DNA from: Hemerocallis citrina
Taxonomy: Eukaryota > Streptophyta > Magnoliopsida > Asparagales > Asphodelaceae
Direction of reading: 5' to 3'
Length of the DNA stretch: 64,000 nt
NCBI GenBank assembly: GCA_017893485.1
Contig: JACEHZ010000198.1
Location: 124,001-188,000 of the forward strand
Part shown: piece by piece, positions 1 through 11,330 of the stretch
Layout: the number at the start of each line of letters is the position of its first letter
How positions within the stretch are numbered: the first letter of the stretch is position 1
Notes under the pieces: model-generated
The model's database searches: none
Told to the model about the DNA's origin: nothing
Seen by the model: only the letters and a program-made list of their open reading frames with translations
Position numbers and translations under genes: made by a program

Positions 1-116
1 AGGATTTGGAGTTTGACAAAAAGAGATCTCTTGTATATATGTTGAGAGGGGCGCAAAAGGCCCTTTTACGTATGAGAGCTTACAAAAATTATTATTTACA
101 TTAGCCGAGCGAGAAC
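1..116 (-). other. gypsy 3' untranslated region up to window edge
   Basis: This lies downstream of the integrase stop. The polypurine tract and the 3' LTR are not visible and must lie left of the window. Confidence 0.6.
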
Positions 117-1649
117 CTATGTTCGCTCTTCCAGGAACTTCATTATGTGCTCGGCGTTCCAGGGTCGGTTGATTGGCCGGCCGTCCATATCCGCCAGTCG
201 GTACGTGTCGGGGCGTACGGCCTCGACTACTCGGTATGGGCCTTTCCAGTTGGGGGCCAGCTTCCTCTTCTTGGTCGGGTCGGAGACGGACAGTTTTCGT
301 AACACGAGGTCCCCCGCCTTGATGTTTGTTGGGCGGACCTTCTTGTTGTAAAACCTCTCGATCCGTTGCTGGTAGATGTTTCTCCGGACAGAAGACTTCT
401 CCCTGACCTCGGCGACGAGGTCCAGGTTGGCCCTCAGGCCGGATGAATTGTCTGCTTCGTCGAAGGCTATGATCCGGGGAGAAGGCAGGCCGACCTCAAC
501 GGGGATAACTGCCTCCGTCCCGTAAGTCAAGCTGAACGGCGTCTCTCCCGTGGGGATCCTCTTGGTGGTTCGGTGCGCCCATAGCACGCTAGGCAGTTCT
601 TCGACCCACAGCCCTTTGGGGGAACTGTCGAGGCGCTTTTTGAGGCCATCGAGGATTTGCATGTTCGCGTTCTCCTCTTGGCCGTTGGACTGAGGGTGGC
701 AAATAGCGGAGAAACGTTGCTGGATGCCGATGTCTGCGCAGAAAGTTTGGAAGTTCTGACCCTGGAATTGGGTCCCGTTGTCCGTGACGAGGACCCGAGG
801 GATTCCGAACCGGCAAATGATGTTCTTCCAAAAGAATTGTTGCACTTGGTGCTCGGTGATGCTGGACAGGGGCTCGGCTTCGAGCCACTTGGTGAAGTAG
901 TCAATGGCGACTATCAAGAATTTCTTTTGCCCTACCGCTACGGGGAAGGGGCCCACAAGGTCCATGCCCCACATGGCGAATGGCGTAGGACTAGCCAGGG
1001 ATCGGAGATTGGCTTGAGGAAGCCTCTTGATAGGGGAGAACCTTTGGCATGGGCCACACCTCTTGACTAGGTCTTGCGAGTCTTGGAGCATGGTCGGCCA
1101 ATAGTACCCCTGATTCAGGGCCTTCCGAGCAAGTGTCCTGCTCCCCATGTGGCATCCGCCGATCCCCTCATGAAGATCTTTTAGCGCGTAGCTGGCCTCG
1201 TCGCTGGTGAGACAGCGGAGGTATGGTTTGCCGTCGGCCAAGGTGTATGAGCGTTTGAAGAGGATGTCATCAATCATGACGAACCTTTCAGCTCGGACCC
1301 TGACCCGTCTGGCCTCGACCCGGTCTTCAGGAAGCTCGGCATTAATTAAGAATCTCCGGATGGGGGTGGTCCAGTCGTCTGGACTGGCAACGCCTTGCAC
1401 ACACATTGCCTCCTGGCCTTGGTCATTGATACTTGGCTTTAGGAGGATTTCTATGAGTACCGTCTGATCGAGACCCTCGAAGGAGGAAGAGGCGAGTTTG
1501 GACAACGTGTCTGCTTGAGCGTTCTGCTCCCTAGGGACTCTGATAATCATGGCGCAGCTGAAGGACGCCAGGAGTCGCCGGACCACTGCCAAGTACCGTA
1601 TCATCCGGTCGTCGTGAGCCTCGTATTCCCCAGTGATCTGATTGACCAC
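117..1649 (-). pseudogene. gypsy integrase (and end of second RNase H)
   Basis: The frame is open for 510 codons. It begins with the tail of the second RNase H, then the integrase zinc-binding HHCC module (HEGIGGCHMGS ... CGPCQRF, about 1035-1175). The DDE core follows with first Asp in MDLVGPFP (near 955), second in LVTDNGTQF (near 775) and Glu in NGQEE (near 675). The C-terminal part has the usual GDLVLRKL and LAPNWKGPYRV motifs. No chromodomain is seen. Antisense frames across this segment are shadows. Confidence 0.93.
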
Positions 1650-1973
1650 GAGCTGAGAATCGCTGTAGGCTCGAATTTGCTAGGCACCGGCTCGGTGTGC
1701 TAGGGTCAGTCCGGCGATCATGGCCTCATATTCCGCCTCGTTGTTGGAGGCCGGAAAGTTGAGGCGGAGGGAGTATTGAAATAGGAATTGGTCGGGGCCT
1801 TGGAGGATGATGCCAGCACCACTTTCGGTCTCACAGGAGGATCTGTTGACAAAGACCTCCCAGGTCGGATCCGACCCCTCGAGGTTGGGCTGCTCGGAAA
1901 TGGTGCACTCGGTTATGAATTCGGCGAGGGGCTGCCCTTTGATCGCTGTCCTCGGCTGATAGCTGATGTCGAA
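1650..1973 (-). pseudogene. second (archaeal-type) RNase H domain of Tat element
   Basis: Reading on in the Pol frame past the TAG at 1974, the sequence has WEVFVNRSSCETESGAGI, then SNNEAEYEAMIAGLTLA, then YSDSQLVVNQITGEYEA, which is the extra RNase H copy of the Tat clade. A second in-frame TAG lies at 1680-1682, just before the YSDSQ motif. All three Pol stops in this copy are amber codons. Confidence 0.8.
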
Positions 1974-3107
1974 CTAACTCAGCTCAATTGACCACTTGAC
2001 TAAGTGGCCGGAGTTTTCGGGCTTGTGGAGGACAGTCTTCAATGGCTGGTCGGTCAACACTTGGACGGAGTGAGCCTGGAAGTAAGAGCGGAGCTTCCGC
2101 GCTGCCATGACCAGAGCATAGGCCACCTTTTTTATCTTCGCATACCTCGTCTCGGCGGGGAGCAGGACTTTGCTCACATAATACAATGGTCTCTGAACTC
2201 CATCTTCTTCTCGGACGAGGACGGCGCTGAGGGCTCTATCCGAGGCGGACAGGTAGAGCCATAGTGGTTCACCCGGCTCGGGCTTGCTGAGGAGAGGAGG
2301 GTTGGCGAGGTACTGCTTCAGCTGTTCGAAGGCTTCTTGTTGATGGGTACCCCACTCGAAGCCCCCTTTTCCGCGCAGGGCCTTGAAGACGGGGAGAGAC
2401 TTCTCCCCTGACTTGGAGAGGAAACGGCCGATTGCAGCCAACCGGCCTGTAAGCCTCTGAACCTCCTTGACATTCCGGGGCGGGGCCATGTCAATAATAG
2501 CTTGGATTTTCTCGGGGTTCGCCTCAATGCCGCGCTGGCTGACGATGAACCCCAGGAATTTCCCAGTGGAGACGCCGAAGGCGCATTTAGCCGGGTTGAG
2601 CCTCATGTTGTGATGCCGGAGGACTCCGAAGGCTTCCTCGAGGTCGGCGACGTGGTCCGGCCCGGTCCGGCTCTTGACGAGCATGTCGTCGACATAGACT
2701 TCCACGTTGCGGCCGATCAGGTCTTTGAAGATTCTGTTGACGAGCCGTTGGTATGTGGCTCCGGCATTTTTCAGCCCGAAGGGCATAACGCGGTAACAAA
2801 AAAGACCCTGGTCGGTGACGAACGAGGTCTTGGAGATGTCCGGTGGAAACAACCGGATCTGATTGTACCCCGAGAATGCATCCATGAAGGACAGTAGCTC
2901 ATGCCCCGAGGTTGCGTCGATTAAGGCGTCGATGCGAGGAAGGGGGAAAGGATCTTTCGGACATGCCTTATTTAGATCCGTAAAGTCGATACAGATCTGC
3001 CAGCCCCCGGTTGCCTTCTTCACCATGACGACATTAGCCAACCACTCGGGGTAGCTGACTTCCTGAATAAATCGAGCGGTCAAGAGTTTGTCGACCTCTG
3101 TCTTCAC
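1974..3107 (-). pseudogene. gypsy reverse transcriptase and RNase H
   Basis: The reverse transcriptase shows the fingers motif YPEWLANVVMVKK, the LNKACPKDPFPLPRID block, the palm motif MPFGLKNAGATYQRL and the catalytic YVDD box (near 2690). A gypsy-type RNase H follows (LYLSASDRALSAVLVREEDG, then TRYAKIKKVAYALVMAARKL). It ends at a TAG (1974-1976) after WSIELS, where the family normally continues. The listed start is only the first codon the frame allows after the upstream TAG; the true protein begins in Gag. Confidence 0.93.
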
Positions 3108-3143
3108 AATTTGCTGTCTCTCCGGGGTGAATTTGCGCCTCTT

Positions 3144-4463
3144 CTAGACGACCGGCTTAGAGTCCGGGATGACGCTCAGCCAATGCATAATCAAATCTTC
3201 GGAGATCCCGGGCATGTCGGAGGGCTTCCAGGCGAAGAGATCAACGTTGTGGCGGATGCAGGCGATTATGCCTGGCTTCAAGTCCTCGGGGAGCGAGCGG
3301 CTCACCCGGAACCATTTCGATTCATCCTCGGCGCAGAACGGGACCTCCTCCAGTTCGTCGACAGGCTCGGGAGCGGGGCCATCCCTTTCGGGTTCGAGCT
3401 CAACGGCGTCGAGGGGGAACACACCCCCTCCGACGGCGGTCATGTAGCATGACCGCACTGCTTCTTGGCTACCTCGGACTATGCTGACCCCTTGCGGGGT
3501 GGGAAATTTAAGTTTCAGATGGTAAGCCGAAGGTACCGCTTGAAGGGAGCACAGTCCGGGTCGGCCGAGTATGGCATTGTAAGCCGCCTTGACGTTTACC
3601 ACCATGAAGTCCATGGACTCGGTCCTCTTGACAGGAGCCGATCCTGCGGTAACGTCGAGAGTAACAATCCCTTCTATTACGACAGGAATGCCGGAGAACC
3701 CATGCAAAGTGTATCCGGCCGGTTTTAGCTTGCCTCTAGGCAGCTTGAGATTCTCGAAGGCTTCGAGAAAAAGAATATTTACCGAGCTGCCGTTGTCGAC
3801 GAGGATTCGGCGAACTTCACAATTAGCCATGTGGAGGCCAATGACGAGGGCATCGCAATGAGGGAGGCGAACGCCTTCGAGGTCCTCTCCGGAGAAGGAG
3901 ACAGGCACCGGTTGCAACCTGGGTGAGGGGTTGTCTTGGATAGCATTCACCTCTCGGATGAAGGCTCTCCGAGAGGTATTTGATTCTCCCCCCATCGGTC
4001 CTCCATGGACACAGTGTAGAATGGCCGGCGTGCCTGTGGCTATCTCGGGTTCGGGGTCCCGATCCTGGATGCGGTTCGGAGTAAGGTTCGGAGGCGAAGG
4101 CCTCCGGTTCCTAGCATCTCGCCGATCCTGTTGGCTTTCTCTTGTGAACTCTCGAAGGTATCCTCTAGAGATGAGGGCCTCGATTTCGTCTTTCAGGGCC
4201 CGACACCGGTCGGTTTCGTGCCCATGATCTCTATGAAAACGGCAGTAGAAGCGTTGGTCTTGCTTCTTGTTGTTGTTTGATCGGGGAGGTAGTCGAACAA
4301 GACCCTTATCCACGATTTCTAAGAGGATGGCGGACACGTTATGTGTCAAGGGAGTGTACCTTTCGAAGCGAGGGACCGGAGGTGCCCTCTTCGCGCCGAC
4401 CCCTTCCTTTGCTGTTTTCTTGGCAGGTTCGGCCTCATCGACCCTGCGCTTGCCCTTCCCCAC
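3144..4463 (-). pseudogene. gypsy Gag C-terminus plus aspartic protease
   Basis: This open stretch holds a Cys/His cluster (YCRFHRDHGHETDRC, about 4203-4247) near the end of Gag, as usual for Tat elements. The retroviral-type aspartic protease follows, with active-site motif VDNGSSVNILF near 3786-3805; Tat elements commonly carry DNGSS in place of DTGSS. It ends at an in-frame TAG (3144-3146). The reading frame continues past it directly into reverse transcriptase, so this TAG is an interruption and not a natural domain boundary. A Gln-to-stop change (CAG to TAG) would explain it. Confidence 0.85.
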
Positions 4464-5612
4464 GACTTCCTTGCTGCCCTCTGGGTTAAGAGCTTCTTCA
4501 GCTCTATGTACTTCTCGACCCGGTTGAGAAGGTCAGGGAAGTCCAGAGGTGGCCTCTTTGCCAATGAGACCTTTAGCTGGTTGTGCCGGACATTGTGTCG
4601 GAAAGCTGCCGAGGCGACCCCTGCGTCGAGGGCAGAGACGGATCTGGCCTCGGTTGTGAACCTCTTGACGAAGTTACGGAGCGACTCCCCCTCCCTCTGG
4701 GTGAGGTCGAGCAGGGAAGCGCTCGTCTTCTCGGCCTTCCGGCTGGTGATGAAGTGGGCCAGGAAGCTGGCTTCCAGCTGGTCGAACGAGAAGATCGAGC
4801 CAGGGGAGAGTTTGGAGAACCAATCCCCGAACCCCGAAGGGTGGCCGGGAAGGCTCGGCACAGCAGGGGATCCGAAGCACTGTGAATCATCATGAGGGTT
4901 TTGAAGCCCTCCATGTGATCAGCTGGATCACCCTCGCCGTTGTAAGTCTCGAACTGCGGAGGCCGGAAGTTCCGGGGGATCTCTGCTTCTATGATGTTGA
5001 CGGAAAATGGAGGTCGAGAAGGTCCACGACCTTGGACTAGGTTGGAATTCCTGTCGCCGATGCGCTCGAGGCAATTCTCCATCTCTAGGAGGCGTCGGAG
5101 CACCTCGTTTGTGCGCTCAGGAGGGGGGGTCGGCGCACGAGTATGACTCCTCCCTTCGCTCATTTGAGGGGGTCGGCCATAGGTCGCGGACCTTGGCGCT
5201 CCATGGAGGGCCTCCATGATTTCATCTCTGAAGCTTCTGAACTCGGCCCTGGTGACCGCGCCATGGTCGGAAGGGTCGGGTCGGGGCGTAGGAATTCGGC
5301 CAATGCGGCTGAGTACCGACGGCCTGTCCCCTTGCGCGGGCCTGGAATGGTTCAGGGCCGAGTTGGAAGCGGTCCCTCCCCTAGCCTGGCTAGCCCTTCT
5401 GTTCTGAATGACCCGACGAAGGTCGGGTTCGGCGACGCATGAAGCGCTTCATTAGGGTCCGGGGTTTCCACCCGGATTGTTTGATCCTTGCCCCCCGTCG
5501 AGGGCGTTCTCAGGAGGAGGCCCATCCGGACGGACGGAAGGAGTTGGTCTCCGCCTCGGAGCCATAGGAGAGCGTCAGAGGCGAGGCTAGGGCTAACGTC
5601 CGCACCGGACAA
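4346..5612 (-). pseudogene. gag: gypsy gag, frameshifted
   Basis: This is the structural capsid (Gag) region. It is broken across three frames. The N-terminal part starts near 5612 where the present codon is TTG rather than ATG, eight bases or so inside the primer binding site. It shifts frame near 5440 and again near 4830, where a normal capsid segment (DWFSKLSPGSIFSFDQLE onward) continues in another frame. A last shift near 4450 brings it into the frame used by protease and Pol. Family Gag proteins of this lineage are single open frames of several hundred residues, so the shifts are mutations in this copy (or assembly errors). Confidence 0.8.
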
Positions 5613-5616
5613 AGAG

Positions 5617-5634
5617 TTCCCACAGACGGTGCCA
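5617..5634 (-). other. Primer binding site (PBS) of gypsy element
   Basis: The minus strand reads TGGCACCGTCTGTGGGAA immediately inside the LTR with a 3-nt spacer. A TGGCNCCGTCTGTGGGA box at this place is typical of plant Tat-type gypsy elements. I did not assign the primer tRNA. Confidence 0.8.
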
Positions 5635-5637
5635 ACC

Positions 5638-6395
5638 TGATGCTGCTTGTTTTTGGTCGCAGTGTGGGTGCACCAGGTGTGAGTTCGGACTCAATTTGTA
5701 ATGAGGGAAGAGTGCGGTACCGGACGGTGAGCGAGAGGCTCGCTTCGGCGCTTGAGGATCGGCTCGGATGGCCTCGCCTCGAGTACCTACAGACGGTCCT
5801 GAAACACCGGGGTTTATCCCGGTGGCGAACCCTCCGACGATCTAGTCAGTCTCTGTGAGAGAGTAGCAGTAACTAGGGGAATTTAGGTGGCAAAGATTGA
5901 TTACCTGAAAAGGTGGGTGAGGGTCTGGTATTTATAGGGAATCCTAACCGGGTTTGGATCCGCTTGGGGGCCGGGTCTGAACCCGAAAGCCCATGGGCCT
6001 GACGTGGCAGGAGGCCCAGGGGGTTTAGGGCAGACGTGGCAGTGCCAAGAGTGGTATAGGGCTGACGTGGCAAAGCCCTAGGTGGTATTTGGAGCTGACA
6101 TGGCTGATCATGGGGCTCCGGTGCCTCTGGGAAAATTGGATGGCCTAGGTTGTGCCAGGTCATCCTCATTCCTTGCCAGGCTGGGCGGACGGCCCATGGG
6201 GCTGTCGCGGATCGGAAGCCAAGGGCCATTGAGGCTCGTTGAATACGAGGAGACCAGTTCTGTGGGGGTGAACTTACGGCTCGGCACCGACCCTGTAGTG
6301 GTCTGAAGCCGAGCCGGATTGTTGTTTTTTTTTATTTTCGAGCGAGAGCCGTCCTGGGCCTTGGCTGGGCCCCAGGCCATTTTTATCCTACCACA
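5638..6395 (-). repeat. 5' LTR of the gypsy element
   Basis: On the minus strand the LTR starts TGTGGTAGGATAAAAATGG (6395 downward) and ends in CATCA at 5638, giving the standard TG...CA ends and about 758 bp. Three bases then separate it from the primer binding site. The next five bases outside (6396-6400, TCAGT) are the likely target duplication, but the partner copy is outside the window. Confidence 0.85.
5930..5937 (-). promoter_or_regulatory. TATA box of gypsy LTR promoter
   Basis: The minus strand has TATAAATA in the LTR about 465 bp from its 5' edge, with an unusually GC-rich surround. It would place transcription start near 5905, so U3 is about 490 bp and R-U5 about 270 bp. Confidence 0.6.
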
Positions 6396-6589
6396 TCAGT
6401 AATCTATATTTGTGTTTATTTTCCAATTTGTGTATACTAAAATATTTAGATAGTGGGAAAAATTTTATTTGCCTTAGTAGATTTTAGATGTAGAATTTGG
6501 TTGACTTTAAGTATATTCAATTACCGAATTTTTTTGCTTGCATTAGTAATTTGTAGAATTAGAATTGTATATAGGAAATTAGTTAGAAA

Positions 6590-8135
6590 ATTTTCAGTGC
6601 GGTTATGGTTGAAAACCCTACAAACGACCGTAAAAAAATACGAAACTTTGTGAGTAGGTTGGTCTCGCATAGTACAAGCCACCCCAAGTTATAGAAGTGA
6701 GTTTTGACTCACGGTTCGAGAGATACGGCCATGTATCGCTTTCGGTTGAAAAAAACTAACTAAAGCGGTACATGGCCGTATCTCGCAAACCATGACTTGA
6801 AACTCGCTTCTACAAGTTCGGGTGGCTTGCGCTACGTGAATTCGACCAAGTCGAAAAGTTTTATAATTTTCGGATGTCGTTTGTGAGGTTTTCTCAAGTT
6901 CCTCGCATGAAAAGTTTTTGACTTAGAATATTCTAAGTGCGGTTAGAGTTGAAAACCCTTCAAACGATATCCAAAAAATTCGAAACTTTGCGAGTTGGTT
7001 GGTGTCCCCTATGAGAAGCCAGCCCAACTTGTAGAAGTGAGTTTCGACTCACGGTTCGAGAGATATGGCCGCATATCGTGTTCGGTTGAAAAAAACCAGG
7101 TAAAGCGGTACACGCCCGTATCTCGCAAACCGTGACTCGAAACTCGCTTGTACAAGTTCAGGTAGCTTGCGCTACGTGAATTCAACCAAGTCAAAAAGTT
7201 TTCTAATTTTCGGATGCCGTTTGTGCGGTTTTCTCAAGTTTATCGCATTATAAGTTTGTGACTTAGAATTTTTTAAGTGTGGTTAGATTAGAAAACCCTT
7301 CAAACCACCTCCAAAATAATTGCTTACTTTGCGAGTAGGATGATCTCATGTAGCACAAGCAAGAAGAACTTGTATAAGTCAATTTTGACTCACGGTTATA
7401 GAGATACGGCCATGTATCACTTTCGGTTGAAAAGAAGCCAAATAAAGTGATACACGGCCGTATCTCTCTAACCGTGAGTCGAAACTCACTTGTACAAGTT
7501 GGGATGGCTTGCGCTACGTGAATTCAAGCAATGTCCAAACTTTTATTAATTTTGGATGCCGTTTGTGCGGTTTTGTGACGTTTCTCGCATTAGAAGATGG
7601 TGACTAAGAATTTTTTAATTGCGGTTAGATTAGAAAACCCTTCAAACGACCTCCAAAAAATACAAAACTTTGCGAGTAGGATGATCTCATGTAGCACAAG
7701 CAACCCGCACTTGTATAAGTCAATTTGGACTAATGGTTAAAGAGATACGGCCGTGTATCACTTTCGGTTGAAAAAAATCCAAATAAAGTGATGCACGGCC
7801 GTATCTCTCGAACCGTTAGTCGAGACTGACTTGTACAAGTTGTGGTGGCTTGCGCTACGTGAATTCAAGCAAGGTGCAAAGTTTTATTAATTTTGGATGC
7901 CGTTTGTGTGGTTTTGTCACGTTCCTCGCATTAGAAGTTAGTGACTTAGAATTTTGTAAGTGCGGTTAGATTAGAAAACCCTTCAAACGATCTCTAAAAA
8001 ATACGAAATTTTGCGAGTAGGATGATCTCATGTAGCACAAGCAACCCCAATTTGTAAAATTGAGTTTCAATTAACGGTCTGAGAGATACAATCGTGTGTC
8101 GCTTTTGGTTATAAAAACACCAAATAGAGCGGTTT
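6590..8135 (+). repeat. Left array of ~340-bp tandem repeats with internal hairpins
   Basis: Units can be phased on the motif GTGCGGTTAG, which recurs near 6597, 6938, 7275, 7617 and 7957 (spacing 337-342 bp). Each unit contains an inverted repeat of about 45-55 bp per arm around a short A-rich loop, for example 6700-6810 and 7035-7150: the arm has GAGATACGGCC(G/A)TGTATC and its partner CACGGCCGTATCTC. The array lies between the element end and the transposase start, and a splice acceptor (TTCTTAG at 8166-8172) just before the transposase ATG suggests that it is an intron in the 5' untranslated region. Confidence 0.88.
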
Positions 8136-8174
8136 AGTACCCCTAACTGTTCTCCTTTTCACGGTTTCTTAGGT

Positions 8175-10515
8175 ATGGACAGTTTTGAAGAAAGTTCTGT
8201 TGCCGGAGAGAAATTTGTTCGTGCCCAACAAATTGGCGAGTTTCTTCCTCATGTTGAATAGCACCTAAAACAGAAGATTGGTATGATATTTCCCACTCTA
8301 GAGGAAGCGGAAAAATTTTATTTATCATATTAGAAATGTGCGGGATTCTCTATGCGTAAGGGTGGAAATAAATACAAGGGAAATGATGTAGTGGATAAAT
8401 CATATGTTTGTAATAAAGTCGGGGAGTCACCGAATAATCATAATGAAGCCAGATGAGGAACAATTTCTAAAACGGGTTGCAAAGCTTTCGTTCGTGTCAA
8501 ATTAAACCCACAAAGTAATTCACAAAGTAATTCGTGGATTCTTTACTCATTAAATGAAGCACACAATCACGAATTTATTTCACCCGGTAGACGTCACTTG
8601 CTACCGCGAAACCGTGAATTGACAAAGACAGATAAAAAAATAATTGGTCAACTTACCGAAGCTAATGTCTCTGTATGCAAATAAATGCTATTCTTCGAAG
8701 GTGCAAGTGGATGTAATGAGAAAATTGATTTCACTGAAACCAATGTCAGAAATCTCAGGAGAGACGAGATGGAAGGTTTAAAAGGACACGACGGGCAAAT
8801 GATACTTGAGTTCTTTGAATCCAAAAAGGAGACCGATCCTTTATTCTATTTTGATTACCAATGTGATCCCGAAGGGCGATTGTCACATTTTGTCTGGGTA
8901 GATGGTATCGCTGGAAAGAATTATGAAGTATTTGGGGATGTTCTCTGCTTTGATGCTACCTACAACACAAACTGATACGGGATGTTGTTCGTACCATTTG
9001 TTGGATTCAACCATCATTGGCAATCAATATTCCTAGGTTGTGGGTTCATCCCAAATGAGAAGGCATCCTCATTTGAGTGGTTCTTTGTAAAGTGGCGAGG
9101 AGCAATGACTCACGATCCGATGAACATCGTGACAGATGAGGATCGTGGAATAACTTCTGCAGTTTCTAAAGTTTTCCCAATCACGTCACATAGATATTGC
9201 ATTTGGCATATTTTGGATAAGTTACCGCATGAAGTGCGCATGCCGAATAATGTTGACGAGTTCAGGGATGCTTTGAAGACTATCATTTATATGGCGGAAT
9301 TTAAAACAGAATTTGAACAGAAGTGGAAAATTTTGATTTCCCATTACAAACTTGAGAATAACAAATGGTTGAAGGAAAAATTTGAGATCCGCGAGAAATG
9401 GGCTCCCGTGTACGTAAGAGACTCATTTTGAGGCGTTATGTTGAGTACCTAATGTAGCGAATCGCTACATTCATCCATGAAGCACCAATCTCATAAGAAG
9501 TACTCATTACATGAATTTGCCGTCATCTTTGACCGAGTCTTAGTAAAACAAAGACACGATGAACTTAAAGAAACACATCATAATCGCGAGAAGAGGCCAA
9601 AATTGAAGACCGAATGGGCGTTGGAGTCACAAATGGCGGGAACATACACACTGAAGATTTTCTACAAATTCCAACAAGAAGTTGTAAAAAGCTTATTACT
9701 TAATGTGAGTTTAATTGCGAGTATGGATACACCGGATAGTTCAGCTTATTCTGTAACAGTTTGTGGAAATTCAGAACCGGGGAGGGTGATTTCTTATTGT
9801 AAAATCACTCAAATTGCTAAATGTCCTTGTGCCATGTACAGCTTCGTAGGCATTCCCTGCAAACATCTATTGGCAGTTATTCGGTTCACAGATCACACTG
9901 CACTACCCGGGCAATATATTTGTAGGCGATGGACCAGGGATCAACTGAGAAGAAGCAGTATACCGGTTTTCAATAGTATGAGCGACAATTTTGCCTCTCG
10001 TTATTGTGAACTGACTATGCACTCAAGACATTTGGTCGATCTTGGTTGTTTTTCGGAGCGAGGGTACAGGTACATGCTTGACCACATGCTGAAGGGAATC
10101 GAAGGCTTTGCTAACATTGAATCAGTGAATAGCACACCACACGAAGGTGGCGCACAACCTGAGAGTGGTGGACATGCACATGCACATACACATGTAGGTG
10201 ACCCCGTGCAGTGCACCACAAAGGGGAGGTCTAAAGGAAAAAGGTTAAAGTCTATCAGAGAAGGCCAAAAAATGAAGAGGCCAAGACTTTGCAGGACATG
10301 CCTTCGTGTCGTAGGTCACGATTCACGGAATTGCCCAAAAAATATTGCAAGGTATTATATCAGAGACTAAGTATTTGTTAATTGTACTATTGAATCTAAA
10401 CTTGTTGTAGTCGATACTAACCCATTCTTCTTCCTTATTTAGTGGATCGGTAGGGTTTGAAGAAGCTCCAAACGCTGGGGAGAGTGATGAAGATGAAGGT
10501 GAAGGTTCGTGCTAA
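8175..10515 (+). pseudogene. FAR1-type MULE transposase (nonsense mutations)
   Basis: One continuous frame from ATG at 8175 holds the whole protein but is cut by TAG (8259, 8331), TGA (8454, 8973, 9429) and TAA (8682, 9450). Domains in order: FAR1 DNA-binding domain (about 8300-8620; SMRKGGNKY, GCKAFVRVKL, HNHEF), MULE DDE transposase domain (about 8840-9240; DVLCFDATYNTN, HHWQSIFLGCGF, VTDEDRG, HRYCIWHIL), SWIM zinc finger (CPCAMYSFVGIPCKHLL, near 9825-9875) and a C-terminal zinc knuckle (CRTCLRVVGHDSRNCP). A short last intron (10352-10442, GT-AG) precedes an acidic tail exon (10443-10515) ending in TAA. The homologous copy at 57653-59944 has the same intron and tail, which supports the model. 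FAR1/FHY3 proteins are domesticated relatives. Confidence 0.9.
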
Positions 10516-11044
10516 GGGGTTTTTTCTGTTATGTATGTCATATCAAATTTTCAAGATAAACACTGAATAATTGCTTACTTTTTTATTTTGTCGTGATGAT
10601 AATTACTAATTTCTACTCAATTATTAACTCAAATTTTTTTTTTGGTGTAGGTCTGGAATGAAACAAAATCACGCCCATGGAAAGAATCAATGCGTTGAAA
10701 ATTTCGTTACTTTTGATTGTATATATGTGGTTAATTGAACGTATCTATTTGGTACAATTAAATAATTGTATGTGTGCATTTTGTGTATTTGTAAACTACA
10801 TATGTTGTTGTGGGTTTTGATGTTGTAATTAGGTAGCGATTGTTTATTTATGTAGAAATATGTGAATTCTGAAGATATGTGCAATTTGGATGCCGATGTG
10901 TACAGTTTTATTATTTGTGTTGCAGATTGTGTATTTTTGGATGATATATCTATGTTGTGGAAAATTGTGAAAATGTATGCAAATATAGACTACTTTTTCA
11001 TCTACAGACTTGAGATTAAAAATCTTCTGCCAATATATGTCTAC

Positions 11045-11330
11045 TTAACCCGTTATTCACAATAACGGGTTAGGTAGGGATATATTGGCATAACATTTTC
11101 ATCTACAGACCTGAGATTAAAATTCTTCTGCCAAAATATCCCTACTTAACCCGTCATTGTGGATAACGGGTAAAGTGATATTAACCCGTTATTCACAATA
11201 ACGGCTTAAGTAGGAATATTTTTGCAGAACTTTATCATCTGCAGCCCTGAGATTAAAAATATTCGAACCCGTTATTGTCGATGACGGGTTAAGATAACCT
11301 AAACTGTCATCGATAATAACGGGTTAAGTA
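11045..11330. repeat. Palindrome cluster, left side of MULE 1 centre
   Basis: At least four inverted repeats with TTAACCCGTTATT / AATAACGGGTTA arms and 4-6 base loops lie in units about 110 bp apart that also share GAGATTAAAA-TTCTGCC. Confidence 0.8.

Larger units (their letters stand above)
1..6395 (-). mobile_element. Ty3/gypsy LTR retrotransposon, Tat lineage, truncated by window edge
   Basis: Reading on the minus strand the order is LTR, primer binding site, Gag, protease, reverse transcriptase, RNase H, a second RNase H and integrase. The order protease-RT-RH-integrase defines Ty3/gypsy. The extra RNase H after the first (motif NNEAEYEAMIAG near 1750) and the lack of a chromodomain point to the Tat lineage. 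The second LTR must lie left of position 1, so LTR identity, and hence age, cannot be judged here. Pol has three in-frame TAG codons and gag several frameshifts, so this copy is not autonomous. Its outer LTR edge (6395) abuts sequence that matches, inverted, the right end of the MULE near 19030-19265, so the retrotransposon inserted into the MULE's left terminal repeat. Confidence 0.93.
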
